DNA of 64,000 bases from Brevibacillus_H sp049846925 (GCF_049846925.1 NZ_JBNCMT010000023.1:31904-95903); one strand, 5' to 3'. Counted from the stretch's first letter, positions 43,204 through 52,652 are shown. The notes: generated from the letters alone by a model not told the origin. Made by a program: numbers and translations.

Positions 43204-43238
43204 GAACATCTGTTCTATATTATAGCAAACAAACGTTC
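43204..43238 (-). promoter_or_regulatory. SOS promoter with LexA boxes
   Basis: GAACATCTGTTC (43204-43215) matches GAAC-N4-GTTC exactly. A second site on the minus strand, GAACGTTTGTTT (43227-43238), has one mismatch. The -10 box TATAAT (43219-43224, minus strand) lies between them, so LexA would cover the promoter. Confidence 0.82.
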
Positions 43239-43356
43239 TTATTTATACCTCCATTTGTCTGGAAATTTTTTGTATAGAAAGCATCTGACGGTGTAACGAA
43301 ACAAAGCAGAGCGACGTATAACAAATATCTTAGTTCATACAAGGGAGCCTGAGGGC

Positions 43357-44937
43357 ATGAGCAAAAACAAAGCAATGGTTTCATTATTCGTAACCGTTTT
43401 ACTGGCAGGATGTATGACGAAGCCTGCTGCACTGCCAACGACAGAGCCTGCTCAACCAACAACCACGCTGCAGACCACAGCAGAACAAACAACAAGTACA
43501 GCTCCTCCCCAGCAAGAGAATCAGGAGGAAATCCAGATTGTCCCGAAGCCAGAACTGCCTCAACCAGTAACCATTCCTGCAAAAGAAATTCCCTATGCTT
43601 ATGAAAATATGAAGGAGGATGTGCTAATCCAACTCGATGAAGAACCGAGACTCCATTCGCCGATTCGCACCGTAGTTGCAACCACACCGCAGAAATACAC
43701 GCTCTTTTTCCGCCAAGCGATGGACCCTGCTTCCGTGGAGTCTGCGATAAAGGCGAATACCGATATGAAAGAAGATCATCAAGCCTCAGAGAAGCGCCCC
43801 AGCTTTACCTTTACATGGACGAGTGACCGTCAGCTACACCTGATCGTCGAAGTTCCCGAGCTGCAGCAGCCGGAGTATGGGCATCAGTATGACATCAATG
43901 TCAAAGGAGCCAAGACAAAAAAAGGGCAGATTCTGCAGGAGCCACCTACCTTTCTCGCAACACTCTACACACAGCCGCAGCTTTGGCGAATCTCATCTGA
44001 CGGCAAACGAGCAGAGCAGGTGACAAATGAGGAAGAGCCTTACCACTGGAACCAGGTGGGTTTAGGGAATGATCGATATGCCCTCTTGTATCGTTATACG
44101 AAATACTGCGAATGTGATGCAATCTACCCTAAATTACATGCGGTTTATGACTTCGAGACTGATCAACTCACCAAATACCCGGTGGAGCTGATGACGCACT
44201 ACCTGGGAGAAGGCGAGTTTTTCGCAGATACCAGAGGCTTCTTTTATCACAAGCCCGCTAAAGGTGTAACAATGCCGGCAAGTGATACAGTCACCAAAAT
44301 CAAAATGGATGGCTTTGTCCACGGAGCAAACTTTAGCAAAAAACGCACACACCTCTTCCTTGCCGTAGGAACCAAGGAACAGCAAAAAGATTACGATCTC
44401 GTCATTATTGAGCTGGCAACCCAAAAACAGACACGTATCCCCCAAGCACTGAAAGGGGAAGTTCCACATAGCGAAGTATCTGATGCAGAAATCGGCTCGA
44501 GCTTCTATGACGATGGAGAAAATGTCTATTTCGCCATGAGAAACCATGAGGAATACAAAGAAAACCGCTATCAATACAGTTGGAAGACAAACCAGGTCAC
44601 TGCCTGGAATCCTCCTGTGGAGCCTGAGCAATGGTCTGGATTCATCAGTTCAGAAGACAGAGTGTATCAGATCTACTGGAATGGCGGGCTATACAAAGGT
44701 ACTGAACGAATTCTTGAGATGCCCTTCTCAGAACATTGGCTGGGCAGCACTCACAAATTAGTCATGAGCATCCCTCCTGATAATCTGGAAAGGGCTCCTA
44801 TAAAAAAGGCAGGACTGCACTTGTATGATGTAGACACCGGAGAATCAAGGCAAATTCTCCAGACCGCACATCCGGTCCTTGGCACAAGCAAAGATGGCAA
44901 ATGGATATATCTCAATGTTACAGGTCCTCTCCAATGA
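43357..44937 (+). CDS. Lipoprotein with Ig-like (Big_5-type) domain and beta-propeller-like region
   Basis: This 526-residue protein has a lipoprotein signal MSKNKAMVSLFVTVLLAGC (Cys19) and a Thr/Pro/Gln-rich linker (about 25-65). A domain at about 95-205 resembles bacterial Ig domains of the SbsA type (YTLFFRQAMDPASVESAI). A long all-beta region follows with repeated Trp/Tyr-rich blades and a TKYCECDAIYPK cysteine cluster. GGGAGCC precedes the ATG. It should sit on the outer face of the membrane. Function unknown. Confidence 0.8.
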   Translation: MSKNKAMVSLFVTVLLAGCMTKPAALPTTEPAQPTTTLQTTAEQTTSTAPPQQENQEEIQIVPKPELPQPVTIPAKEIPYAYENMKEDVLIQLDEEPRLHSPIRTVVATTPQKYTLFFRQAMDPASVESAIKANTDMKEDHQASEKRPSFTFTWTSDRQLHLIVEVPELQQPEYGHQYDINVKGAKTKKGQILQEPPTFLATLYTQPQLWRISSDGKRAEQVTNEEEPYHWNQVGLGNDRYALLYRYTKYCECDAIYPKLHAVYDFETDQLTKYPVELMTHYLGEGEFFADTRGFFYHKPAKGVTMPASDTVTKIKMDGFVHGANFSKKRTHLFLAVGTKEQQKDYDLVIIELATQKQTRIPQALKGEVPHSEVSDAEIGSSFYDDGENVYFAMRNHEEYKENRYQYSWKTNQVTAWNPPVEPEQWSGFISSEDRVYQIYWNGGLYKGTERILEMPFSEHWLGSTHKLVMSIPPDNLERAPIKKAGLHLYDVDTGESRQILQTAHPVLGTSKDGKWIYLNVTGPLQ

Positions 44938-44956
44938 AATGATGACCAAAACAGAA

Positions 44957-44998
44957 GCCAAAAAGACGCCTCGGAGAAAAGCTCCTTGGCGTCTTTTT
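44957..44998. terminator. Bidirectional terminator
   Basis: AAAAGACGCC (44961-44970) pairs with GGCGTCTTTT (44988-44997), with GGAG/CTCC inside. T-runs flank it in both directions, serving the lipoprotein gene and the convergent pilin-like gene. Confidence 0.88.
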
Positions 44999-45000
44999 AC

Positions 45001-45044
45001 CCATCCGATAGTAGCTTTTCGCTAACATTGGATGGGGCCCCTTT
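45001..45044 (+). repeat. GGGGCCCC-tailed hairpin repeat, divergent copy E
   Basis: CCCATCCGATAGTAGC through GGATGGGGCCCCTTTTT keeps the stem, the AGCT/TCGCT loop core and the GGGGCCCC tail of the family, with changes on both stem arms that preserve pairing (CCATCC/GGATGG). It lies between the terminator and the pilin-like gene. Confidence 0.6.
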
Positions 45045-45059
45045 TTAACCTCATAGTAA

Positions 45060-45590
45060 CTATTGCTTTACCTTTGCATCCCCATCAAGCACATCTTCAT
45101 ACCGCATTTTATCGAAGTAGGCATTGGTGCCGGAAGCAAGCGTGACCCAGTAGTTCAACTGTTTGCTTGCATCTTCCTGAATGTATACGATGGTTTTTTC
45201 CAAATCGTAGTCCTCACCTGTCTTCGGATCGTCAACCGATTTGAAAATACCGCTCTCCTTCAAGTCCTTGAGCGAGATTGTCATGTAGCTGTTCGCTTCC
45301 AGGCTAATCTCCTTCTCCACCTTGTTCTTATCCACCGGTTCAAAATAACGCAGTGTCACTGTTTCGTTATTCTCCGATTTGTATCCGTTGGCAACAATGA
45401 ACTTCTTGGCAGATTCTACGATGTGAATCGCGTTGGCACGCTGCTTCTCAGGAGAATTATCCTTTTGCATCCACGTCACAGCAGGAACTACCAGTGTCAG
45501 GACAACCCCGATACTTGCGATAATCAGCAAGATTTGATAAAACGAAATACCCTTTTCATTTTGTACCAGTTTTTTGAACCAATCCTTCAT
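45060..45590 (-). CDS. Type IV pilin-like (pseudopilin-like) protein
   Basis: This 176-residue protein has a short basic leader, then EKGISFYQILLIIASIGVVL, which is the shape of a prepilin cleavage site (after KG) followed by a hydrophobic helix. Position +1 is Ile, not Phe/Met, and position +5 is Gln instead of the usual Glu. The C-terminal part is polar and mixed alpha/beta. No peptidase or assembly ATPase lies nearby. GGAGGGAG precedes the ATG. It is separated from recG by 57 bp on the same strand. Confidence 0.7.
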   Translation of the reverse strand: MKDWFKKLVQNEKGISFYQILLIIASIGVVLTLVVPAVTWMQKDNSPEKQRANAIHIVESAKKFIVANGYKSENNETVTLRYFEPVDKNKVEKEISLEANSYMTISLKDLKESGIFKSVDDPKTGEDYDLEKTIVYIQEDASKQLNYWVTLASGTNAYFDKMRYEDVLDGDAKVKQ

Positions 45591-45647
45591 CTTCAGTCTC
45601 CCTCCCTGACTCCAAACTCTCTACTGTTATTTTCAACGTTGCATCCC

Positions 45648-47702
45648 TTAGTCAAATACCGCACCTTCCAGTACACCTTGCTCCCGTAAGTACTCACGCA
45701 AATGAGCATAGGTAGCATCCTCCCAAAAATGAGGATCTGCCACCAATTGAACAGTCTCCTGACGAGCGACCTCCAAGGCCTTGTAATCACTTAACAGATC
45801 AGCCACCTTGAATTCAGGCAACCCGCTCTGTTTGGTCCCGAAGAAATCCCCCGGCCCACGCAGCTCCAAATCACGCTGGGAAAGCTCGAAGCCATCGTTC
45901 GTTTCACACATGACTCGCATGCGTTCCTTACCCACTTCCGATTTTGGATCGGCGATGAGCACGCAATACGACTGGTCAGCCCCCCGTCCGACACGACCAC
46001 GCAACTGATGCAGTTGGGCAAGACCGAACCGTTCGGCATCGTAGATCACCATAAACGTGGCATTCGGTACGTTGACTCCGACCTCTACGACTGTCGTCGA
46101 AACAAGAATTTGCGCTTCTCCTGCTGCAAATGATTGCATCACTTCATCCTTTTCCTTGGCAGGCAAGCGTCCATGCATCAAGCCGACGTTGTATTCTTTG
46201 AAATACGTCGACAATTGAAAATGCACATCGATCGCATTCTGTACATCCAGTTTATCCGATTCTTCAATCAGCGGGCAGATAACATAGGCTTGTCTGCCTT
46301 GCCGCAGCTCCTGACGCATTTCTTCGAGTACGGAGTGAAACTGTTCGTGCTTTACCCACTTAGTATCGATCGGCTTGCGTCCTGCCGGCATCTCATCGAT
46401 GGTGGAGACATCCATATCGCCAAATGCGGTAATTGCCAATGTCCGTGGAATCGGTGTAGCCGTCATAAACAGCACATCGGGTGATAAGCCCTTGTTGCGC
46501 AGAATCCGTCGCTGCTCCACACCAAAGCGATGCTGTTCATCAGTAATGACCAGCCCTAATTTATTGAAAAACACATCTTCCTGAATAAGTGCATGCGTTC
46601 CGACAACCACATCAATCAGACCCATTTGCAGGGAAGCGAGTGTATCACGCCGTTTTTTGGCGGTAAGTGAGCCTGCCAATAAAGCAATTTGCAGCCCCAT
46701 CGGCTCAAGCAGTGCTTGAAGAGACTTCACATGCTGCTCAGCGAGGATTTCTGTCGGCACCATCAAGGCACCTTGATACCCTGCTTTCACCGTTGCATAA
46801 AGGGCGATTGCCGCAACCACGGTCTTACCAGATCCTACATCCCCTTGCAAAAGGCGGTTCATTCCGTAATCAGCCTGCATGTCATCCAGAATTTCTTTAA
46901 TCACTCGTTTTTGCGCCCCTGTTAACGGGAAGGGCAGCGCACGGACGAATTCCCTGATCTGATCCATCGGGATGCTCTGGGCATGTCCGCTCGTCTGTGA
47001 GCGTGTAATTTGTCTGAGTGCCTGTATTTTTAACTGGAACAAAAACAATTCCTCAAACATGATCCGGCGTCTGGCCTGCTTCCCCTCATCCATGTCAACG
47101 GGAAAGTGAATCAACTGTATCGCCTTTGCACGAGGCATTAAGCGGTAACGCTCCACCAAATCATGCGGCAAGATTTCCGGTATATACGCACCAAATTGAT
47201 TCAAGGCACGCTCGATTGCTTTGCGCAAAAGCGGCATTGTCACCTCGCCACCCAAGGGATAGACGGGTACCAATTCGGCTCGGGTCTGTGCACGCATGGA
47301 ATTGTTTTCTGTCATTTCACTGACAACAATTTGCAGCTTATGCTTGTCCCATTTCCCTGTAACGATGATTTCCTTGCCGGGTGATATCTGTTTTTTCACA
47401 AACGTCTGATTGAACCAGACGGCCGTTACTACAACACGATCAATCACCATACGGGCGGAAATCCGTGACTTCTTCTTGCCATAAAAGCGAACAGAGGGTT
47501 CACCGTACACTGTGCCTACGAGTGTGACCCTCTCTCCATGCTTCACTTCGGTTAGATCTCGAATCCGATAATCCTCGTAGCGAGAAGGGAAGTACTCCAC
47601 CAGGTCCCGAATCGTCTGAATTCCCAAGACTGCCAAATCCTTGGCCCGCTCCTCCCCAATCCCGGACAGAGTGGTAACGGGCCTAGTCAACCAATCACTC
47701 AT
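45648..47702 (-). CDS. recG: ATP-dependent DNA helicase RecG
   Basis: RecG remodels stalled replication forks and branched DNA. The protein (684 residues from ATG 47702) has a wedge/OB domain (GERVTLVGTVYGEP), Walker A GDVGSGKTVVAAIA, DEQHRFGVEQR, TATPIPRTLAI and the motif QLHQLRGRVGRGADQ. Its ATG shares a base with the sdaAA TGA (TGATG) and there is no strong ribosome site, so translation is probably coupled. Confidence 0.97.
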   Translation of the reverse strand: MSDWLTRPVTTLSGIGEERAKDLAVLGIQTIRDLVEYFPSRYEDYRIRDLTEVKHGERVTLVGTVYGEPSVRFYGKKKSRISARMVIDRVVVTAVWFNQTFVKKQISPGKEIIVTGKWDKHKLQIVVSEMTENNSMRAQTRAELVPVYPLGGEVTMPLLRKAIERALNQFGAYIPEILPHDLVERYRLMPRAKAIQLIHFPVDMDEGKQARRRIMFEELFLFQLKIQALRQITRSQTSGHAQSIPMDQIREFVRALPFPLTGAQKRVIKEILDDMQADYGMNRLLQGDVGSGKTVVAAIALYATVKAGYQGALMVPTEILAEQHVKSLQALLEPMGLQIALLAGSLTAKKRRDTLASLQMGLIDVVVGTHALIQEDVFFNKLGLVITDEQHRFGVEQRRILRNKGLSPDVLFMTATPIPRTLAITAFGDMDVSTIDEMPAGRKPIDTKWVKHEQFHSVLEEMRQELRQGRQAYVICPLIEESDKLDVQNAIDVHFQLSTYFKEYNVGLMHGRLPAKEKDEVMQSFAAGEAQILVSTTVVEVGVNVPNATFMVIYDAERFGLAQLHQLRGRVGRGADQSYCVLIADPKSEVGKERMRVMCETNDGFELSQRDLELRGPGDFFGTKQSGLPEFKVADLLSDYKALEVARQETVQLVADPHFWEDATYAHLREYLREQGVLEGAVFD

Positions 47703-48595
47703 CACTGTTGGCTACAGTTTAAAGGTATGCCGAATACCTTTGCTTCAATTTGACGCCCAGTTTGCGTAGCCGCTAAACCGCCTTGTGCCGTTTCCTTGAG
47801 CGCTGTCGGCATCGTGCAGCCAATCCGGTACATGGCGAGAATTACTTCATCAGTCGGGATTACACTTTTGATTCCGGCGAGCGCCATATCGGCAGCAACC
47901 GTAGCAATGGCCGCACCCATGGCATTGCGTTTCACACAAGGTACTTCCACGAGACCAGCAACGGGATCACAGACGAGTCCCAGCATATTTTTCAGAGCAA
48001 TGGCAACAGCCTGTGACGATTGCTCAGGTGTTCCTCCTGCCATCTCGACAATCGCGGCAGCGGCCATTGCCGTAGCAGACCCAACCTCTGCCTGACATCC
48101 GCCTGCTGCTCCTGAAATAAATGCGTTGTTAGCAATACAAAATCCGATCGCTCCGGCAGTAAACAAATAGTTGACCATTTGCTCCCGTGTCGGATTCAAT
48201 TTCTCTGTCACGGCAAACAACGTCCCAGGTACAATTCCACAGGCCCCGGCCGTTGGTGTCGCCACAATCGTTCCCATTGCCGCATTCACTTCATTGACGG
48301 CGACAGACATACTTACCGCATTGAGCAAAGTAGGGCCGGAGAGAAACGGCTTTTCTTTCATGTAGGTTTGCAGCTTCTTGGCATCTCCGCCAGTAAGTCC
48401 GCTGTGCGACTTGATATCTTCTGTTAATCCTCTCTGAACCGCTTTTTCCATCACGTCCAAGTTGGTGTACATCTCTTTCATGATGTCTTCACGGCTGCGA
48501 GAAGAGACTTTCATTTCCGCTTCGATCATTACTTGTGAAATCTGTTTGCCTTCGGATGAAGCCAATTCCACTAGTTCGGCAACGTTGCGAAACAT
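47702..48595 (-). CDS. sdaAA: L-serine dehydratase, iron-sulfur alpha subunit
   Basis: With SdaAB it converts L-serine to pyruvate and ammonia using a [4Fe-4S] cluster. The 297-residue chain has the cluster cysteines in TPTAGACGIVPG, MLGLVCDPVAG and VEVPCVKRNAMG. AAAGGGG precedes the ATG. It follows sdaAB by 27 bp and couples to recG downstream, as in Bacillus. Confidence 0.96.
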   Translation of the reverse strand: MFRNVAELVELASSEGKQISQVMIEAEMKVSSRSREDIMKEMYTNLDVMEKAVQRGLTEDIKSHSGLTGGDAKKLQTYMKEKPFLSGPTLLNAVSMSVAVNEVNAAMGTIVATPTAGACGIVPGTLFAVTEKLNPTREQMVNYLFTAGAIGFCIANNAFISGAAGGCQAEVGSATAMAAAAIVEMAGGTPEQSSQAVAIALKNMLGLVCDPVAGLVEVPCVKRNAMGAAIATVAADMALAGIKSVIPTDEVILAMYRIGCTMPTALKETAQGGLAATQTGRQIEAKVFGIPLNCSQQ

Positions 48596-48622
48596 GATGA
48601 CAACCCCTTTATCCTAAAATTC

Positions 48623-49288
48623 CTATGCTTGTGCCAAAACCAACACTTGGAGAATATGCGGCATCTGCTCGATCTCTTCTACAAGTTTAGAGGTGATGAC
48701 AGAATCGACTTCGATAACCATCAGTGCTTCACGTCCACGCTCTCGTCTGGACAGTTCCATATGACCAATGTTCATTTCGTACTTGGTCAGAATGTTGGAC
48801 ACTCCTGCAATCATGCCGTAACGGTCTTCATGCAATACCATAATCGTTGGTGCATTACCAGAGAGCTTCAACGGGAAATGGTTAACTTCAATGATTTCGA
48901 TCTTGCCGCCGCCAATCGAGATTCCTACCATTTCCAATGTGCCAGCATCATCACTTAACTGGATACGTGACGTGTTTGGATGATCGGTCAGCTCATCGGA
49001 CGTTTGCAAAACAATCTCAATGTTACTATCCTTTGCGATTTGCAGGGAATCCTTTAGACGTAAATCAAATGTATCAAACCCGAGAATACCTGCAACCGTC
49101 GCAACGTCAGAGCCATGTCCCTTGTATGTCTTGGCAAAAGACCCGTAAAAGGTGATGACTGCTTTCTTGGGCTGACGTCCAAAAAAGCTTCGAGCCACAC
49201 GGCCAATTCGAGCGGCACCAGCCGTATGCGAACTGGACGGGCCAACCATGACAGGTCCAATAATATCAAATACGCTTTTGAATTTCAC
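48623..49288 (-). CDS. sdaAB: L-serine dehydratase, iron-sulfur beta subunit
   Basis: This 221-residue subunit has FDIIGPVMVGPSSSHTAGA at the N-terminus and an ACT domain from about residue 148 (IMVLHEDRYGMIAGVSNIL), the likely serine-sensing part. It starts with GTG behind GGGAGGAG. A possible -10 (TACAAT) lies about 75 bp upstream without a clear -35. Confidence 0.96.
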   Translation of the reverse strand: MKFKSVFDIIGPVMVGPSSSHTAGAARIGRVARSFFGRQPKKAVITFYGSFAKTYKGHGSDVATVAGILGFDTFDLRLKDSLQIAKDSNIEIVLQTSDELTDHPNTSRIQLSDDAGTLEMVGISIGGGKIEIIEVNHFPLKLSGNAPTIMVLHEDRYGMIAGVSNILTKYEMNIGHMELSRRERGREALMVIEVDSVITSKLVEEIEQMPHILQVLVLAQA

Positions 49289-49418
49289 TTGTTTCTCCTC
49301 CCAGGTTCGGGTCGATCCCTTATTTATCCATCAAGTGTATCTGGGATGCGTAGGGCATCTTCTCATATATTGTATCCTACTCCCTCTGAAAGCGCTATAC
49401 ACATACAAGGAGAAATGA

Positions 49419-49463
49419 ACCCACCGGACACAAGCTATCGCTAGGTTGGGCGAGGCACAAACT
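49419..49463 (+). repeat. GGGGCCCC-tailed hairpin repeat, decayed copy C
   Basis: CCCACCGGACACAAGCTATCGC keeps the 5' arm and loop, but the 3' arm reads GTTGGGCGAGGCACAAACT, with the tail decayed. It lies between the degV terminator and the sdaAB promoter region. Confidence 0.65.
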
Positions 49464-49469
49464 ACTGCC

Positions 49470-49514
49470 AATAAGAAAGAGCAGTAGCCTTGCAAAAAAG
49501 GCTAGCTGCTCTTT
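49470..49514 (-). terminator. degV terminator
   Basis: On the minus strand AAAGAGCAG-TAGCC and GGCTACTGCTCTTT pair with a single bulge and are followed by CTTATT. It lies 6 bp beyond the degV stop. Confidence 0.8.
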
Positions 49515-49519
49515 ATCTA

Positions 49520-50389
49520 TTACTGATAGGACGCTGTTTTGATCATCACACAAGCCAATGTGCCTGGCCCTGTGTGGGTACCTATTACGGGTCCGAGTTC
49601 CTGAATAAATGTCTCGGTAACTGTAAATTCTTCTTTGACTCGCTCTAACAATGATTTGGCTTCATCAATTGCTTCGGCATGGAGAATCGCTACTTTGACT
49701 GAATCCTTGCCTGCATAGGAAGTAAGCTCTTCGAGCATGCGACCAATTGCCTTTTTGGTTCCACGCACCTTGTCAAAAGAAAAAACTTGTCCTTCTGGAT
49801 CGAGTGAGAGGATCGGCTTGATGTTTAACAGAGAACCAAGCATTGCCTGAGCTTTTCCGATTCTACCGCCTCTTTGCAGGAATTCCAGTGTGTCGACGAT
49901 AAAGTAAACTTGAATATCACGTAATAATCGTTCGATTAAGTCCAAAATCTGTTGTTTGGATTTGCCCGCATGAACTGCTCGTGCTGCTTCAACGGTAACA
50001 ATTCCATGAATAAACGACGCTTTTTTGGAGTCGATGATCGTAATGTCAATCTCTTCCTCCAACATAGTCTTGGCAATGACTGCAGACTGATAGGTTCCAG
50101 ACAATGCAGCAGAGAGCAAGAGGCAGATAATTTGCACGTCTTTCCCATGCTTCTCTACAATTTGCTTGTACGCCTCCAAAAAATCAAGTGGAGACGGCTG
50201 AGAGGTAGTCGGCTGTACATCGGTACCCTTAAGTTTAACAAAAAACTCTTGTGTATTCATTGTCACACTATCGAGAAAGCTTTCTTGACCAAAAATTACT
50301 TTTAACGGAACCATTTCAATTCCAAGTGAGCTGCGTGTAGCTTGATCGATGTCAGCTGCACTATCCGTTAAAATGACAACTTGCGCCAT
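49520..50389 (-). CDS. DegV family fatty acid-binding protein
   Basis: This 289-residue DegV-fold protein (VVILTDSAADIDQATRSSLG; TTSQPSPLDFLEAYK; LSAALSGTYQSAV; FLQRGGRIGKAQA) is of the FakB type, which presents fatty acids to the FakA kinase. It lies 74 bp after the DAK2/FakA-like gene, which supports a fatty acid kinase pair. The ATG follows AGGAGAGGGGGG. Confidence 0.88.
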   Translation of the reverse strand: MAQVVILTDSAADIDQATRSSLGIEMVPLKVIFGQESFLDSVTMNTQEFFVKLKGTDVQPTTSQPSPLDFLEAYKQIVEKHGKDVQIICLLLSAALSGTYQSAVIAKTMLEEEIDITIIDSKKASFIHGIVTVEAARAVHAGKSKQQILDLIERLLRDIQVYFIVDTLEFLQRGGRIGKAQAMLGSLLNIKPILSLDPEGQVFSFDKVRGTKKAIGRMLEELTSYAGKDSVKVAILHAEAIDEAKSLLERVKEEFTVTETFIQELGPVIGTHTGPGTLACVMIKTASYQ

Positions 50390-50463
50390 TAAATACCCCC
50401 CTCTCCTAACAGATTGAGGTTGTCCACAATGTGGGATGAGCCTCTCTTACCATCAAGCTATGT

Positions 50464-52164
50464 CTATTCAACAGAAAAAATGAATGGATACAATGGTTGA
50501 TTTCCTGCGTAGATTTCTACTTCTACATCAGGGAATGCTTCTGACAGCATCTCTTCCAGCTCCGCTGCCTGGTCTTCCGAAGCACCTTCACCGAAGATAA
50601 TCGTAACCAATCCTGCATCCTCATCAACAAGCTGATTCAGCAATCCTTTGGCGCTTTCCATCATGTCAGGCTCTGCTACCAAAATTTTACCGTCAGCAAT
50701 GCCAATAAAGTCATCCTGCTTAATCGTTACTTCACCCATTTGCGTATCTCGTACGGCAAAAGTAACAAGGCCTGTTTTGACAGCGTTTGCAGCAGCCGTC
50801 ATGCCCTGCTCATTGCTATCGAGGTCTGCCCCGCCGTTAAACGCCACCAAGGCAGCCATCCCCTGCGGAACACTCTTTGTTGGAATAACGGCAACTGGTA
50901 TATCCGACAGGTCCTTCGCCTGATTGGAAGCCATAATGATATTGCTGTTGTTTGGCAGAATGATAATTTTCTCCGCATTCAAACCGTTGATTGCGTTCAT
51001 GAAGTCTTCCGTGCTCGGGTTCATGGTTTGTCCACCTTCGACCACGACATGTACACCCATGCTGCGGAAAATATCTGCAATCCCGCTACCGGCAGCAACC
51101 GCAATCAAGCCATAAGGAAGTTTCTCTTGTGGCGGCGTCACTGGCTCAGCCGTTTGTTTGCGCTCTGCTTCTTTTTGCAAAATCGTGCTGTGCTGCTCAC
51201 GCATGTTTTCGATTTTCAAACGGTGCAAGCTTCCGAACTGCTGTGCGTAATTCAGAACTTCGCCTGGATTCTCTGCATGGATATGCACCTTGACGATCTC
51301 ATCATCTGATACCACAAGCAACGAATCGCCCATTTTATCCAAATGATTGCGGAAAGAAGACTCAATAAACGGCTTTTTGCCAGTTTCAGTGCTATGAGTG
51401 AGCCACACCATAAACTCTGTGCAATAACCGAATGTAATATCCTCTGTTTTCATGTGAATCTGTGCATTGTGGTGCTCTTCCACCATCTGATCCAGATCGG
51501 CATCCAACACCGCAACTGAGGAAGCATTCTGCACATTCTCAGCGGTCTCACCACGAAGTGCACGGAGAAACCCTTCATATATAAAGACAAGACCTTGTCC
51601 ACCTGAATCAACTACGCCAACCTCTTTTAAGACTGGCAGTAATTCTGGTGTACGGTTCAAACTGATTTTGGCGTATTCCAGCGTTTTTTCCATTACCTGA
51701 ACAATGTCATCCATCGTTCTCGCATACTTCACAGCCATATCGGCTGCTTCACGAGCAACAGTAAGAATTGTTCCTTCCACAGGCTTCATCACTGCCTGGT
51801 AGGCGGTATCAACACCCTGCTTCAAGGCATCAGCAAACTGGCGGGAATTAATTGTATCCTTCCCTGCAACCGATTTACTGAAGCCACGGAACAACTGGGA
51901 CAAAATTACGCCCGAATTGCCTCTCGCCCCCATGAGCAGACCTTTGGCTAAAGCTGCCGCTGATTCGCCCACCTTAATCGATTCTTTGCGAGACAATTCA
52001 TCCACTCCGGAAGAGAAGGTTAAATTCATGTTGGTTCCTGTATCTCCATCCGGTACTGGAAACACGTTGAGGGCATCAACGATCTTTACATTTTTATGTA
52101 GATTGCTGGCTCCCAGGTAAACCATTTGACTTAATAGCTCGCCATCGAGTCGCGTATGTATCAC
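50464..52164 (-). CDS. yloV: DAK2-domain fatty acid kinase subunit, FakA/YloV-like
   Basis: This 566-residue protein has an N-terminal DAK2 kinase domain (LNVFPVPDGDTGTNM, GARGNSGVILSQLFRG) and C-terminal domains typical of YloV/FakA. FakA phosphorylates fatty acids bound to FakB proteins so that PlsX/PlsY can use them. Gene order asp23-yloV-degV agrees with this. The ATG has AAGGAGGAAC upstream. Confidence 0.92.
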   Translation of the reverse strand: MIHTRLDGELLSQMVYLGASNLHKNVKIVDALNVFPVPDGDTGTNMNLTFSSGVDELSRKESIKVGESAAALAKGLLMGARGNSGVILSQLFRGFSKSVAGKDTINSRQFADALKQGVDTAYQAVMKPVEGTILTVAREAADMAVKYARTMDDIVQVMEKTLEYAKISLNRTPELLPVLKEVGVVDSGGQGLVFIYEGFLRALRGETAENVQNASSVAVLDADLDQMVEEHHNAQIHMKTEDITFGYCTEFMVWLTHSTETGKKPFIESSFRNHLDKMGDSLLVVSDDEIVKVHIHAENPGEVLNYAQQFGSLHRLKIENMREQHSTILQKEAERKQTAEPVTPPQEKLPYGLIAVAAGSGIADIFRSMGVHVVVEGGQTMNPSTEDFMNAINGLNAEKIIILPNNSNIIMASNQAKDLSDIPVAVIPTKSVPQGMAALVAFNGGADLDSNEQGMTAAANAVKTGLVTFAVRDTQMGEVTIKQDDFIGIADGKILVAEPDMMESAKGLLNQLVDEDAGLVTIIFGEGASEDQAAELEEMLSEAFPDVEVEIYAGNQPLYPFIFSVE

Positions 52165-52176
52165 GCATGTTCCTCC

Positions 52177-52542
52177 TTACATTTCCCGATCTGTTCGGAC
52201 TCCCTGTACAAAGATGTTAATCGCCGGGACATCGATACCAACCATTTGTTCAAGCGTATAACGCACACGACGCTGAACATTACCGGCAACTTCGGAAATT
52301 TTGGTTCCGTAGCTGACGATGATATGCATATCGAGGCTAACCTCACCCTCGTGATTATGGACTACAACACCCTTACTCAAGTTGTCCAATTTTAAAATCT
52401 CTGCAATGCCGTCTTTGAATGCTTTTCGTGAGGCCATGCCGACTAGACCGAAAACTTCCATTGCCGCACCACCAGCAATTCGGGCGATAACTTCCTCTGA
52501 TACATCGATTTTACCCAACGGTGTGCTCATTTCCACTGTCAT
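52177..52542 (-). CDS. yloU: Asp23/Gls24 family protein YloU
   Basis: This 121-residue Asp23-family protein has KIDVSEEVIARIAGGAAMEV, GLVGMASRK, GVVVHNHEGEVSLDMHIIV and the C-terminal NIFVQGVRTD. Members associate with membrane or envelope homeostasis and are linked to the adjacent DAK2 gene. GGAGGAATCC precedes the ATG. It is first of the yloU-yloV-degV group. Confidence 0.93.
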   Translation of the reverse strand: MTVEMSTPLGKIDVSEEVIARIAGGAAMEVFGLVGMASRKAFKDGIAEILKLDNLSKGVVVHNHEGEVSLDMHIIVSYGTKISEVAGNVQRRVRYTLEQMVGIDVPAINIFVQGVRTDREM

Positions 52543-52623
52543 GCAAGGATTCCTCCTCCGTAACGGCCCCTACCGTTATTTTTTTAGTGAAACCGCATAA
52601 GCGATTTTTTATCACTTCTATTA

Positions 52624-52652
52624 ATTCTATCTGAAAACAGAAGTATTGTGAA
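52624..52652 (-). promoter_or_regulatory. Sigma-A promoter of yloU
   Basis: On the minus strand TTCACA (52647-52652), a 17-bp spacer and TAGAAT (52624-52629) form a good promoter about 75 bp before yloU. A small AACGG/CCGTT hairpin lies in the leader. Confidence 0.78.

Noticed and set aside
49388..49402. TGAAAGCGCTATACA as a CcpA cre site before sdaAB
   Set aside because: The first ten bases fit the consensus but the right half is out of register; too weak to claim.
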